A stretch of DNA of 19,554 nucleotides from AA29 sp041481445 (lineage in GTDB: Bacteria; Acidobacteriota; Vicinamibacteria; Fen-336). The notes below the pieces were generated by a model. That model worked only from the letters and a program-made list of their open reading frames with translations, ran no database searches and was not told the DNA's origin. Shown one piece after another: positions 7,928 through 14,522 of this stretch. A program made the position numbers and the translations under genes. Within the stretch, counting starts at the first letter, position 1; the number at the start of each line of letters is the position of its first letter. The stretch is taken from the NCBI GenBank assembly GCA_041481445.1, contig JBGPBV010000132.1, positions 1 through 19,554 of the forward strand, given 5' to 3'.

Positions 7928-7966
7928 GAAAGGCCCTTCGAGACGATCGAAGGGCCTTTCGCTTTT
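7928..7966 (+). terminator. Strong intrinsic terminator of the small transcript
   Basis: GAAAGGCCCTTCG (7928-7940) and CGAAGGGCCTTTC (7948-7960) form a perfect 13-bp stem with a 7-base loop, followed by GCTTTTC. The T-rich tail lies only on the plus-strand side, so it ends a plus-strand RNA of about 145 nucleotides starting near 7818. On the minus strand the hairpin has no following U-tract. Confidence 0.75.
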
Positions 7967-8029
7967 CATGGGCCAGGCGTGGCCGAAGGAGGTGCGCCGA
8001 GACACGACGTCCAAGACTGGAGCTTCGCG

Positions 8030-8066
8030 CCAGGCCGTCCGTGCGGCGGACGGCCTGGTAGTTTTC
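8030..8066 (+). terminator. Second terminator-like hairpin
   Basis: CCAGGCCGTCCG (8030-8041) and CGGACGGCCTGG (8047-8058) form a perfect 12-bp stem with a 5-base loop, followed by TAGTTTTCC. By the T-tract it is oriented for plus-strand transcription, as a backup terminator for read-through of the small transcript. It also sits 28 bases downstream of the minus-strand gene ending at 8086 and may help end that message, though without a U-tract on that side. Confidence 0.5.
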
Positions 8067-8085
8067 CGGCACCTTCAGGGCTTTC

Positions 8086-8652
8086 CTACTTCATCGACGC
8101 AATGGCGGCCAGGGCCTGGTCGTAGAGCTTGACCTGCCCGAGCCGGGTGGCCGCCGTCAGGCCGTGCAGGCGCATGGTGTCCGCGTCCATCGAGGCCACG
8201 AAGTCCCGCAGCTCCTTGACCTGCTCGCCGAGCGCGGCGGGCGCGCCGTGCAGCATCTCGCGCGGATAGACCGCCTCGAAGCCGTCCGCGAAGACGAGGA
8301 CGGCCTCGCCGGAGGCGAGCGCGTAGAAGCCCTCGCCTTCGGGGTCGGGAGCGCGGCTGTCGAAACGAACGGGCGCCTCCGCGGGCGGGGTCACCCCCGC
8401 CGGGGCGCGCAACACCTTGGCGACGTGCACGCCCGCCTCCATTCGTCCCTGCGCTTCGCCGCTCAGCCCCTCGAGCCCGCCGATCCGGCGCACGGAGGCC
8501 ACCGTCCCCACGTACACCGCGGCCGAGCGCAGCCGCCGGCTCTCCAGGCGCAGAAGGGAGACGTCGGCGGACGCGAAGCACACGGGCGCGAGCGCAACCA
8601 CGAGCGCGGCCGGCGTCCACCGGGTGCGACGACCGAGCAACCTGACCCTCAC
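8086..8652 (-). CDS. Secreted protein of unknown function
   Basis: A 188-residue protein not recognised as a known family. Residues 1-29 form a Sec-type signal peptide: a strongly basic start (RVRLLGRRTRW), the hydrophobic stretch TPAALVVALAPVCFA, and SAD at the likely cleavage site. The mature part has an early segment (LRSAAVYVGTVASVRRIGGLEG) that looks like a beta-strand-rich small domain. A central part with alternating strands (EGEGFYALASGEAVLVFADGFEAVYP) follows, then a helical, charged C-terminus. The start is GTG at 8652 with GGAGG seven bases upstream, a clear ribosome binding site. It is transcribed away from the c-di-GMP operon and stands alone. An AT-rich stretch at 8697-8711 may hold its promoter. 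Confidence 0.75.
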   Translation of the reverse strand: MRVRLLGRRTRWTPAALVVALAPVCFASADVSLLRLESRRLRSAAVYVGTVASVRRIGGLEGLSGEAQGRMEAGVHVAKVLRAPAGVTPPAEAPVRFDSRAPDPEGEGFYALASGEAVLVFADGFEAVYPREMLHGAPAALGEQVKELRDFVASMDADTMRLHGLTAATRLGQVKLYDQALAAIASMK

Positions 8653-8684
8653 GCGAGACCTCCAAGGGACCCGCCGGCGGGCCC

Positions 8685-8711
8685 GATCGGACGATCCTTA
8701 TTTAATACGGA
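8685..8711 (-). promoter_or_regulatory. AT-rich probable promoter with a small dyad
   Basis: The sequence CTTATTTAATACGG (8697-8710) is an AT island in very G+C-rich DNA, 45-60 bases upstream of the GTG at 8652. On the minus strand it offers TAAATA or TATTAA as a -10. No convincing -35 is seen. GATCG-GA-CGATC (8685-8696) is a 12-bp dyad beside it, and a 12-bp palindrome CCCGCCGGCGGG lies at 8670-8681 in the presumed leader. Both could be chance in G+C-rich DNA. Confidence 0.3.
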
Positions 8712-8807
8712 ATGCGGCGGGGACGGGCCTCGACCGCGCCCGGGTTTCGGACGCGCGCGTGCACATCGTGCCTACCTCGCCACCAGCGATTCGCTCGCGC
8801 ATTTCCC

Positions 8808-8838
8808 TTGACAACGGGGGCGGGCCCGCACGCATACT
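8808..8838 (+). promoter_or_regulatory. Probable promoter of the c-di-GMP signalling operon
   Basis: TTGACA (8808-8813) is a perfect -35. CATACT (8833-8838), five of six matching TATACT, follows after 19 bases. Long spacers of 19 bases are typical of promoters remodelled by MerR-family activators, and the first gene downstream is a MerR-like protein, so autoregulation is plausible. This is inference from spacing only. Confidence 0.45.
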
Positions 8839-8923
8839 ACGCGCCGCGGAGCGTCTCCCAAACATGCATCGAAGAGCGTGTCCTCGAGGCCGCTCCCCGG
8901 TTGCGGGTTTGAAGAATACACGC

Positions 8924-9415
8924 GTGAAATTCAGGCGTGAGATCCTGGAGGGCGCTTTCTCGACCGCGCGCGCCGCGCGGCTCACCCGCCTCTCCCCGCG
9001 CCAGCTCGACTACTGGGACCGCCGCGGCTTCCTGAGCCCGTCCCTCGCCCGCGCCGAGGGCTACGGCTCCGCGCGCAGGTACTCCTTCGCCGACCTCGTC
9101 CGCCTGCGCGTGGCCGCCCGCTTGCGCGCGGCCGGCCTCGGCCTGGCGCGGATCCAGCGGGCGGTGCAGACGATGCGGCGCCTCGATCCCCAACGCGCGG
9201 AGACCCTCTCCACCCACCTCCTCATCGCCGGACGCAAGGTGCTGTGGGTCCGCTCCCAGCGCCAGGTCGTGGACGTGCTGCACGAAGGCCAGCTCATGCT
9301 CGTGTTCTCGGTCGGGCGGGAGGTGGAGGCCATGGCGACCGCGGTCGCGCGCCTGGGGCGCGAGCCGGACGACTTCGCGCGGCCGCTGCCCGCGGCCGGC
9401 GGGCGCGGACGTTGA
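8924..9415 (+). CDS. MerR-like HTH transcriptional regulator
   Basis: The N-terminal part (about residues 12-70) reads as a MerR-type winged helix: FSTARAARLTRLSPRQLDYWDRRG corresponds to the helix-turn-helix plus the wing segment that is usually LRYYE. It is followed by RRYSFADLVRLRVAARLRAAGLGLARI, the R-Y-s-x-x-D-l signature. The remaining 90 residues are not a recognised effector domain and contain no metal-binding cysteines, so the signal is unknown. GTG at 8924 gives 163 residues; an in-frame ATG at 8864 would add 20 residues without homology-like features. The stop is five bases before the GGDEF gene's ATG, so it is the first gene of the signalling operon and a candidate regulator of it. 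Confidence 0.8.
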   Translation: MKFRREILEGAFSTARAARLTRLSPRQLDYWDRRGFLSPSLARAEGYGSARRYSFADLVRLRVAARLRAAGLGLARIQRAVQTMRRLDPQRAETLSTHLLIAGRKVLWVRSQRQVVDVLHEGQLMLVFSVGREVEAMATAVARLGREPDDFARPLPAAGGRGR

Positions 9416-9420
9416 GCGGG

Positions 9421-10506
9421 ATGCGGGAGTCGGCCACGCCCCTGGGCCGCCTGGCGCGCCTGGGCCGGGAGCGGCAGTTCTCGCGGCCGGAGTTCGACCA
9501 GGCATTGGCGGTGGCCGCCGCGGACGCGCCGCGCGGGACCCTCCTGCGCGAGCTGCTCCTGGAATGGGCGGGCCTGGCCGTCGACGACGCTCAAGCCCTC
9601 GACCTGTGGGAAGGGATCAGGGGCACGCTGGGCACCCTGGAGGCCGCCCTGGGGGCGCCGGTCTCGCTGCAGACGGCGCTCCTGCACGAGCTGCACACCC
9701 GTCGCGGCCTGGTGCGCGAGCCGCGCGTGGTGTCGGGGCGCGAGCTGTCCGCCCTGCGCGTCAACGCCATCACCGATCCCCTGACCGGCCTCTACAACCG
9801 CCGCTTCCTGCACGACCACCTGCAGCGCGAGATGTCGCGGGCGGAGAGGGGCGGGGGCGTGGTCTCCCTGATGATGATGGACCTCCAGGGGTTCAAGAGC
9901 ATCAACGACCGCCTGGGCCATCCGGTGGGCGACGCCATGCTCGTCAAGACCGCCCGCGTGATCCGCGACTCCCTGCGCGCGGTGGACGCCGGCTGCCGCT
10001 ACGGCGGCGACGAGTTCGTGGCCGTCCTGCCCAACACCAGCCTGGTGGGGAGCCTGGCCGTGGCCGAGCGCATACGCCAGCGCGTGGCCAAGATCCAGCT
10101 CCCGCGGCGCATCGGCCTGCAGATGGGGCTGCACTACGGCGTGGCCACCTTCCCCTCCGACGGCAAGACCCTGGACTTCCTCATCCGCACCTGCGACCAG
10201 CGGCTCTACGACTGCCGCCGCTACAACTCGGACCCGCGGACGCGCCGGCACCCGCGCTTCTCGGTGCAAGGGCTCGGGCTGCGGCTGGCCCGCGGCGGGG
10301 CGGCCCGCCAGCGCCAGTTCGAGGTGAAGGACATCGGCTACGGCGGGCTCGCCTTCATCTACCCGGGCCCGCGCGCCCCCAACCACCTGGAAGGCGAGCT
10401 GATCCAGGAGTTCGCGTCCGACACGTTCCACGTCACCATGAAGCCCGTGAGCGTGCGGCCGCTGAGCGACGGCCGGTCCCGCGTGGGCTGCGCCTACGTC
10501 CACTAG
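9421..10506 (+). CDS. Diguanylate cyclase: GGDEF domain fused to a PilZ-like domain
   Basis: A 361-residue cytosolic protein. Residues 1-110 are a helical region of unknown role. The GGDEF domain (about 115-270) begins with ITDPLTGLYNRRFL and has the metal/substrate segment MMDLQGFKSINDRLGHPVGD and an intact GGDEF (195-199). RAVD at 186-189 is a canonical RxxD inhibitory site five residues before it, so an active, product-inhibited c-di-GMP synthase is expected. The C-terminus (275-361) looks like PilZ: RRHPR (RxxxR) followed by VKDIGYGGLAF, where D-x-S-x-x-G has become D-x-G-x-x-G. The ATG at 9421 was chosen; a TTG at 9412 overlapping the MerR stop is possible. A kinase gene follows after 34 bases. 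It is probably co-transcribed with the MerR gene. Confidence 0.88.
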   Translation: MRESATPLGRLARLGRERQFSRPEFDQALAVAAADAPRGTLLRELLLEWAGLAVDDAQALDLWEGIRGTLGTLEAALGAPVSLQTALLHELHTRRGLVREPRVVSGRELSALRVNAITDPLTGLYNRRFLHDHLQREMSRAERGGGVVSLMMMDLQGFKSINDRLGHPVGDAMLVKTARVIRDSLRAVDAGCRYGGDEFVAVLPNTSLVGSLAVAERIRQRVAKIQLPRRIGLQMGLHYGVATFPSDGKTLDFLIRTCDQRLYDCRRYNSDPRTRRHPRFSVQGLGLRLARGGAARQRQFEVKDIGYGGLAFIYPGPRAPNHLEGELIQEFASDTFHVTMKPVSVRPLSDGRSRVGCAYVH

Positions 10507-10540
10507 GGGAGGCGAGCTGGAAGCGGGGCGGAGCGACGCG

Positions 10541-11809
10541 GTGCGGTCCTGGATCGGCACCGGTCTCCTCGTCGCCGGCGTCCTCGCCCTCATCGCCGCC
10601 GTCCCTCTCGACCGCGGGGCCAGCGCCGGGCTCGCCCTGGTGGCGGTGACGGCCCTGGCCGCGCGGACCCTGTCGAGCCTGGCCGACGTGCGGAGGGCGC
10701 TCGGCCCCTTCGCCTCGCCTCTCGACATGACGGTCGAGCTGGCGCTGGCCCTGGCCGGAGCCTGGCTCACCGGGGGCCTGCGCAGCCCTCTCCTGCTCGT
10801 GACGGCGGCGCTGCTCGTGCTGGCCCGGCGCTTCCACGGCCTCCCGGCGGCACGCTTCCTTTCCGTGGCCACCATGCTCGGGCTGGTGGTGCTGGCGGCC
10901 GTCTCGCCCGCGGCCGCTCTCGAGCGGCCCCTGGCCACGGCCGCGCTCGTGCTGTGGCCTCTGGCCTTGCTGGCCGCGATGGAGCTGGCCCTTCCCGCGG
11001 ACGCGGTCCAGGAACGGTCCGAGCGCACGGCCACTCCGGCGGCGCCGGTGGCGCCCGCGGCCGCGGCCACCAACCGGCGCCCCGCCGACTCCTCCCCCGT
11101 GCCGCCGGCCTCCCCGACCTCTGCCCCGCGCGAGCGTGACCTGCGGGCGGAGATCCTCCACGACATCCGGTCGCCCTTGAGCGTCGTCAAGGTGTACGCC
11201 GACCTCATCGCCGAGCGCGCGCGCCGGGGGGAGCTGCCCGTGGACGAGCACCTGGCCAACCTCGCCTCCGAGATCGAGCTCATGGAGCTGCTGGTGGACG
11301 GCCCCGGCGCCGCGCGCGACCGGCGCGCCGCCCTCCCCAACGCCGCCGTCGACCTCGTGCGCCTCCTGGGCGAGCTCTCCGGCCGGTACCGCGAGACCCA
11401 CGGCGAGAAGGTGCGCATCGAGATGTCCGCCGAGCGGCCGCGCGTCGAGGTGCGCGCGGACCCCGTGGCCCTCCAGCGCGTGTTCCGGAACGTCCTCGAC
11501 AACGCCCTCCAGTACACGCCGGCGGGGGGGGCCGTGCGCATCCGCCTGTGGGCGGACGCCGTGCACGCGCACGTGGTGGTCAGCGACACCGGGATGGGGA
11601 TGAGCGCGGAGGAGCGCGCGCGCGCGTTCGACCCCGCCTACCGCGGCCGCGGCGCCCAGGCCCTGCGCGCGGACGGGCGCGGCCTCGGCCTCACGCTCTC
11701 GCGCGAGCTGGTGGAGGCGATGGGCGGCAGCATCTCGCTCTGGAGCGAGCAGGACCGCGGGGCGGAGGTCCGCGTCCTGCTGCCGGTGGCCGCGGAGATG
11801 GCCTCGTGA
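10541..11809 (+). CDS. Membrane histidine kinase
   Basis: A 422-residue sensor kinase. Four to five hydrophobic segments lie within residues 5-150 with almost no periplasmic loops, so it may sense within or near the membrane. An Ala/Pro-rich linker (155-197) follows. The dimerisation/phosphoacceptor motif is EILHDIRSPLSVV with H207. The ATPase domain has the N-box NVLDNALQYTP (317-327), G1 VSDTGMGM (348-354) and G2 DGRGLGLTLSRELVEAMGG. It would autophosphorylate on H207 and pass phosphate to the response regulator directly downstream. The start is GTG at 10541 with GGAG seven bases upstream. The stop TGA overlaps the regulator's GTG (GTGA), implying stoichiometric translation. No PAS, GAF or HAMP domain is recognised. 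Confidence 0.88.
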   Translation: MRSWIGTGLLVAGVLALIAAVPLDRGASAGLALVAVTALAARTLSSLADVRRALGPFASPLDMTVELALALAGAWLTGGLRSPLLLVTAALLVLARRFHGLPAARFLSVATMLGLVVLAAVSPAAALERPLATAALVLWPLALLAAMELALPADAVQERSERTATPAAPVAPAAAATNRRPADSSPVPPASPTSAPRERDLRAEILHDIRSPLSVVKVYADLIAERARRGELPVDEHLANLASEIELMELLVDGPGAARDRRAALPNAAVDLVRLLGELSGRYRETHGEKVRIEMSAERPRVEVRADPVALQRVFRNVLDNALQYTPAGGAVRIRLWADAVHAHVVVSDTGMGMSAEERARAFDPAYRGRGAQALRADGRGLGLTLSRELVEAMGGSISLWSEQDRGAEVRVLLPVAAEMAS

Positions 11810-12204
11810 GCAAGCCGCGCGTGCTCATCGTGGACGACGACGTCACGGTGCGGGCCGCCGTCTCCAGCGCCCTGGCCGGCGAGGGCTACGAAGTGGACTG
11901 GTTCGGGGACCCGGAGGAGGCGCTGCGGCAGGCCCTGTCCGCTCCTCCCTCCGTCGTCCTCCTCGACGTGGGCATGCCGCGCCTCGACGGCTGGGAGCTG
12001 TGCGAGATCCTGCGCCGGCAGAGCCAGACGCGCGAGGTGCCCGTCCTCTTCCTCACCGGGCACGCGGACGTGCGCGACCGCATCACCGCCATGCAGGTGG
12101 GCGGCTCCGACTTCATCAGCAAGCCGTTCCGCGCCCGCGACCTCCGGGCCAAGGTCCGCGCGCTGGTCGGCCGAGAACCGGGAGGTGCGATTGGGGGGCG
12201 GTAG
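11806..12204 (+). CDS. Single-domain (CheY-like) response regulator
   Basis: A receiver domain of 132 residues with no output domain. The acidic pocket is D10-D11-D12 in RVLIVDDD, the phosphoacceptor is D54 in VVLLDVGMPRLDGW, the switch threonine is T84 in FLTGHAD, and the conserved lysine is K106 in ISKPF. The GTG start lies inside the kinase's stop codon region, so the kinase is the evident partner. With no DNA-binding or enzymatic domain it must act by protein contact or pass phosphate on. The GGDEF and EAL proteins encoded on either side are the natural targets to suspect, but the sequence does not prove this. Confidence 0.9.
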   Translation: MSKPRVLIVDDDVTVRAAVSSALAGEGYEVDWFGDPEEALRQALSAPPSVVLLDVGMPRLDGWELCEILRRQSQTREVPVLFLTGHADVRDRITAMQVGGSDFISKPFRARDLRAKVRALVGREPGGAIGGR

Positions 12205-12265
12205 GACGGCACTGCGCGCGAGGCATTCGAACCGGGGACGCGCCGCCGCGGGCGCCGCTCCACCC

Positions 12266-13528
12266 ATGGTCGACGAGCTGGAGCGGCTCCGCCTGCAGCG
12301 CATCCTCAGCGACTGGGTCACGGGGCTGCCCCTCTATCCGGTGGCCGACCTGCGCAACGAGCGCATGTCGAACCTGGGCGTGGTCTACCTCCAGCTCGGC
12401 CGCTTCGCCGGGATCGAGAGCGTCTACGGATGGGAGCTCTACGACCAGGTCCTGCGCTGCGTGACGGAGAGCCTGCGCGCGGACCTGGAGGCCTCGTCGC
12501 TGCGGTCGGGCTTCCTCTCCATGCAGTTCACCGGCTGCGACGGGTTCTACCTCCTCTTCGACGTGGCCGCGGACGGCGCGGCCGACCCCGAGGCCCGCCT
12601 GGAGAAGGAGGCCGTGCGCTTCCGCGACGGGGCCACCCGCCGGCTGAGCCAGCGCCTGGGGCGCACGATCGTGGAGCTGATGGCCGTGCACTGCAGCGCG
12701 GTCTGCGTGGCCGACGACCCCCGCGTCCGTCCCTCGCGCAACGTCATCCGCGGCCTGCGGGAGGCGGCCCGCCTGGTGGAGACGCGGGAGACCGCGGAGC
12801 GCCTCAAGCTGGTGGCGAGCTGCCGGGCGGTGCTGGCCGGGCGCAAGCTGCACGCGGTGTACCAGCCGGTGGTCAGCATCCGGGACAACGACGTCATCGG
12901 CTACGAGGCCCTCATCCGCGGCCCCGTGGGCGAGCTGGAGCTGCCGGACGTGCTCTTCGCGGTCGCCCACGAGGCGGACATGACCCTGGAGCTGGAGAGC
13001 CTCTGCCTGGAGACGATCTTCGCCAAGGTGCCGCGGGCGGTGACGGGCAAGAAGCTGTTCGTGAACGCCTCCCCGCGCCTGCTCGGGCACTCCGTGTTCC
13101 TGGACGAGCGCAACCTCGACTCCATGCGCCGCGCGCACCCGAACGTGGTGGTCGAGATCTCCGAGAAGGAGGTCGTGCACGACTACCCGGCCTTCCGCGA
13201 GACCCTGGACCGGCTGCGCCAGGCCGGCCTCCAGATCGCGATCGACGACGCGGGGTCGGGCTACTCCGGGCTGGAGTCGATCCTGCAGCTCCGTCCCGAG
13301 TACATCAAGGTCGCGACCTCGATCGTGCGCAACCTCCACGCGGACACCATCAAGCGCCAGGTGATCACGGCCCTGGCCTCCCTCGGCGAGCAGATCCAGG
13401 CCCCGCTCATCGCGGAGGGGATCGAGCAGCGGGAGGAGCTGGACAGCCTGCTCCAGCTCGGCGTGCGCATGGGCCAGGGCTTCCTGCTCGGACGGCCGCA
13501 GGCCCGGATCACGCGAACGGCGCACTGA
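12266..13528 (+). CDS. c-di-GMP phosphodiesterase: degenerate GGDEF plus intact EAL
   Basis: The C-terminal EAL domain (about 185-415) retains the catalytic set. E214 lies in YEALIRG, N267 in FVNASP, E297 in VVEISEKE, D327-D328 in AIDDAGSGYSGL, K348 in EYIKVA, E384 in LIAEGIE, and Q404 in GQGFLLGRP. It should hydrolyse c-di-GMP to pGpG. The N-terminal part (15-150) starts WVTGLPLYPV, like the start of a GGDEF domain, but has TGCDGF (89-94) where GGDEF would be, so it is a non-catalytic, perhaps regulatory, remnant. ATG at 12266 gives 420 residues. A TTG at 12191 with GGGAGG five bases upstream, overlapping the receiver gene, is an alternative adding 25 low-complexity residues. No membrane segments are seen. 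Confidence 0.88.
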   Translation: MVDELERLRLQRILSDWVTGLPLYPVADLRNERMSNLGVVYLQLGRFAGIESVYGWELYDQVLRCVTESLRADLEASSLRSGFLSMQFTGCDGFYLLFDVAADGAADPEARLEKEAVRFRDGATRRLSQRLGRTIVELMAVHCSAVCVADDPRVRPSRNVIRGLREAARLVETRETAERLKLVASCRAVLAGRKLHAVYQPVVSIRDNDVIGYEALIRGPVGELELPDVLFAVAHEADMTLELESLCLETIFAKVPRAVTGKKLFVNASPRLLGHSVFLDERNLDSMRRAHPNVVVEISEKEVVHDYPAFRETLDRLRQAGLQIAIDDAGSGYSGLESILQLRPEYIKVATSIVRNLHADTIKRQVITALASLGEQIQAPLIAEGIEQREELDSLLQLGVRMGQGFLLGRPQARITRTAH

Positions 13529-13707
13529 GTCAAGCGTCCCGGCGCGGCGCGGCACAGCGCGCGTGAGCCGTAAGAACAGGAATGCGCTCGCGGCTCAGGA
13601 GGATCCCACGCCGAGACGGTCGGAGTGTAGCATCAATGAGAGCATTTTTCGATCATGCGCCATAGCGCTTCTTGGATAGGGCTGACAAGGATCGTCGCAG
13701 GGGCGCG

Positions 13708-13713
13708 TACAAT
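13708..13713 (+). promoter_or_regulatory. Probable -10 box of the DinB-family gene
   Basis: TACAAT (13708-13713) is a near-consensus -10 sixteen bases before the ATG at 13729. A CTGACA (13682-13687) lies 20 bases upstream, too far for an ideal -35. A start near 13720 would leave a very short untranslated leader, consistent with the lack of a Shine-Dalgarno. Confidence 0.35.
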
Positions 13714-13728
13714 TGACGTCCGTACGCC

Positions 13729-14235
13729 ATGACCGTCTCGCCCGACCTGATCACGCAGCTCACGGAGATGCCCCGGCAGCTCGAAGTGACCCTGCGCTCG
13801 ATCCCGGCCGCCCGGCTCCGCTGGAAGCCGGAATCGTGGGGAGGATCGCCGGGCGAGACCTTCTCCGCGATCGAGCACGTCTGCCACCTGCGCGACATCG
13901 AAGTCGATGGATACCAGGTCCGGATCCGGCGGATCCTCGCCGAGGACCATCCGTCGCTCTTGTCGCTGGACGGATACGAGATGGCGAAGGAGAGGCGCTA
14001 CGACGGCGCCAACGTGGCCCTCGCGAGCGAGGCCTTCCGCGCCGCGCGCTGGCGCACGGTGGCCGACCTCCGTGCCCTGGACGACGTCCAGCTCGCGCGG
14101 ACGGGCACGTTCGCCGAGTACGGCGAGGTCACGCTGCGCTCTCTCGTGTACCTGCTGCGGAGCCACGACGAGCAGCACCTGGCCTGCCTTCATTGGCTGG
14201 CCGCCAAGATCGCGGCCGCGCCCGCGCCCGCGTAG
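13729..14235 (+). CDS. DinB-family putative metalloprotein
   Basis: A 168-residue four-helix-bundle protein of the DinB/YfiT-like superfamily. The three expected metal-ligand histidines are visible: H50 in FSAIEHVCHLRDIE (H53 is the alternative), and H146 plus H150 in LLRSHDEQHLACLHWL. The helix start ITQLTEMPRQLEVTLRSIP and the RWKPESWGGSPGETFSA segment are typical of the family. Members bind a divalent metal; several are thiol-dependent transferases or hydrolases, but the substrate of this one is not predictable. ATG at 13729 has no clear ribosome binding site, but a -10 box lies close upstream. It stands alone between the c-di-GMP operon and the decayed region and appears intact. Confidence 0.82.
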   Translation: MTVSPDLITQLTEMPRQLEVTLRSIPAARLRWKPESWGGSPGETFSAIEHVCHLRDIEVDGYQVRIRRILAEDHPSLLSLDGYEMAKERRYDGANVALASEAFRAARWRTVADLRALDDVQLARTGTFAEYGEVTLRSLVYLLRSHDEQHLACLHWLAAKIAAAPAPA

Positions 14236-14239
14236 GCGG

Positions 14240-14522
14240 GATCCGCTGGCGGCGCGCCTGATCGTGGTGCCGGTCGTCCGCGACGACTCCGGCCCGACCG
14301 CTGTTCTTCAAGGACGGCACGTTCGAGAAGCTCTTCCCGGACGGCACGCGCCGGTCGATCTACATGGTCTTCCTTCTTTATGAGTGCCGGCTGGCGAGCA
14401 CGGCGGTGACCCTGAATCCGGAGTTCACGGAGGCGGCGTGGGCCCACCCGTCGGAGCTGGGTCGCTACGACCTGAATACCGCGACCGTGGACACGTTCCG
14501 GCTCATGGGCTTGCTGACGTGA
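14240..14522 (+). pseudogene. nudI: nudI-like Nudix hydrolase remnant (Nudix box deleted)
   Basis: Two pieces of one Nudix protein are joined in different frames. At about 14240-14290 one frame reads RLIVVPVVRDDSG, the usual first strand of NudI-type enzymes. From about 14298 a second frame reads FFKDGTFEKLFPDGTRRSIY, then MVFLLYECR, and ends NPEFTEAAWAHPSELGRYDL followed by NTATVDTFRLMGLLT and TGA at 14520-14522. This closely follows the C-terminal half of E. coli NudI, a (deoxy)nucleoside triphosphatase. The whole Nudix box (GX5EX7REUXEEXGU), about 60 residues, is missing between them, no start codon is present, and the reading frame changes. The gene cannot make an active enzyme. Identity rests on remembered NudI sequence. 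Confidence 0.75.

Noticed and set aside
7821..8085. Classical attenuator controlling a downstream operon
   Set aside because: No plus-strand gene follows the terminator. The next gene is on the opposite strand, so gene control in cis is not supported, only the leader-like architecture.
7992..8150. Plus-strand frame after AAGGAGG at 7986-7992
   Set aside because: There is a strong Shine-Dalgarno-like string, but no start codon at suitable spacing; the frame runs through the second hairpin and into the antisense of the secreted-protein gene.
9061..11589. 842-codon minus-strand frame opposite the GGDEF and kinase genes
   Set aside because: Shadow of the plus-strand operon; Ser/Arg-rich with no recognisable domain.
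13564..13597. TGAGCCG-N20-CGGCTCA as terminator of the c-di-GMP operon
   Set aside because: Seven base pairs with a 20-base loop and no T-run; too weak to call.
13633..14193. Minus-strand frame opposite the DinB-family gene
   Set aside because: The plus-strand protein shows the DinB histidines; the minus frame has none of a family's features.
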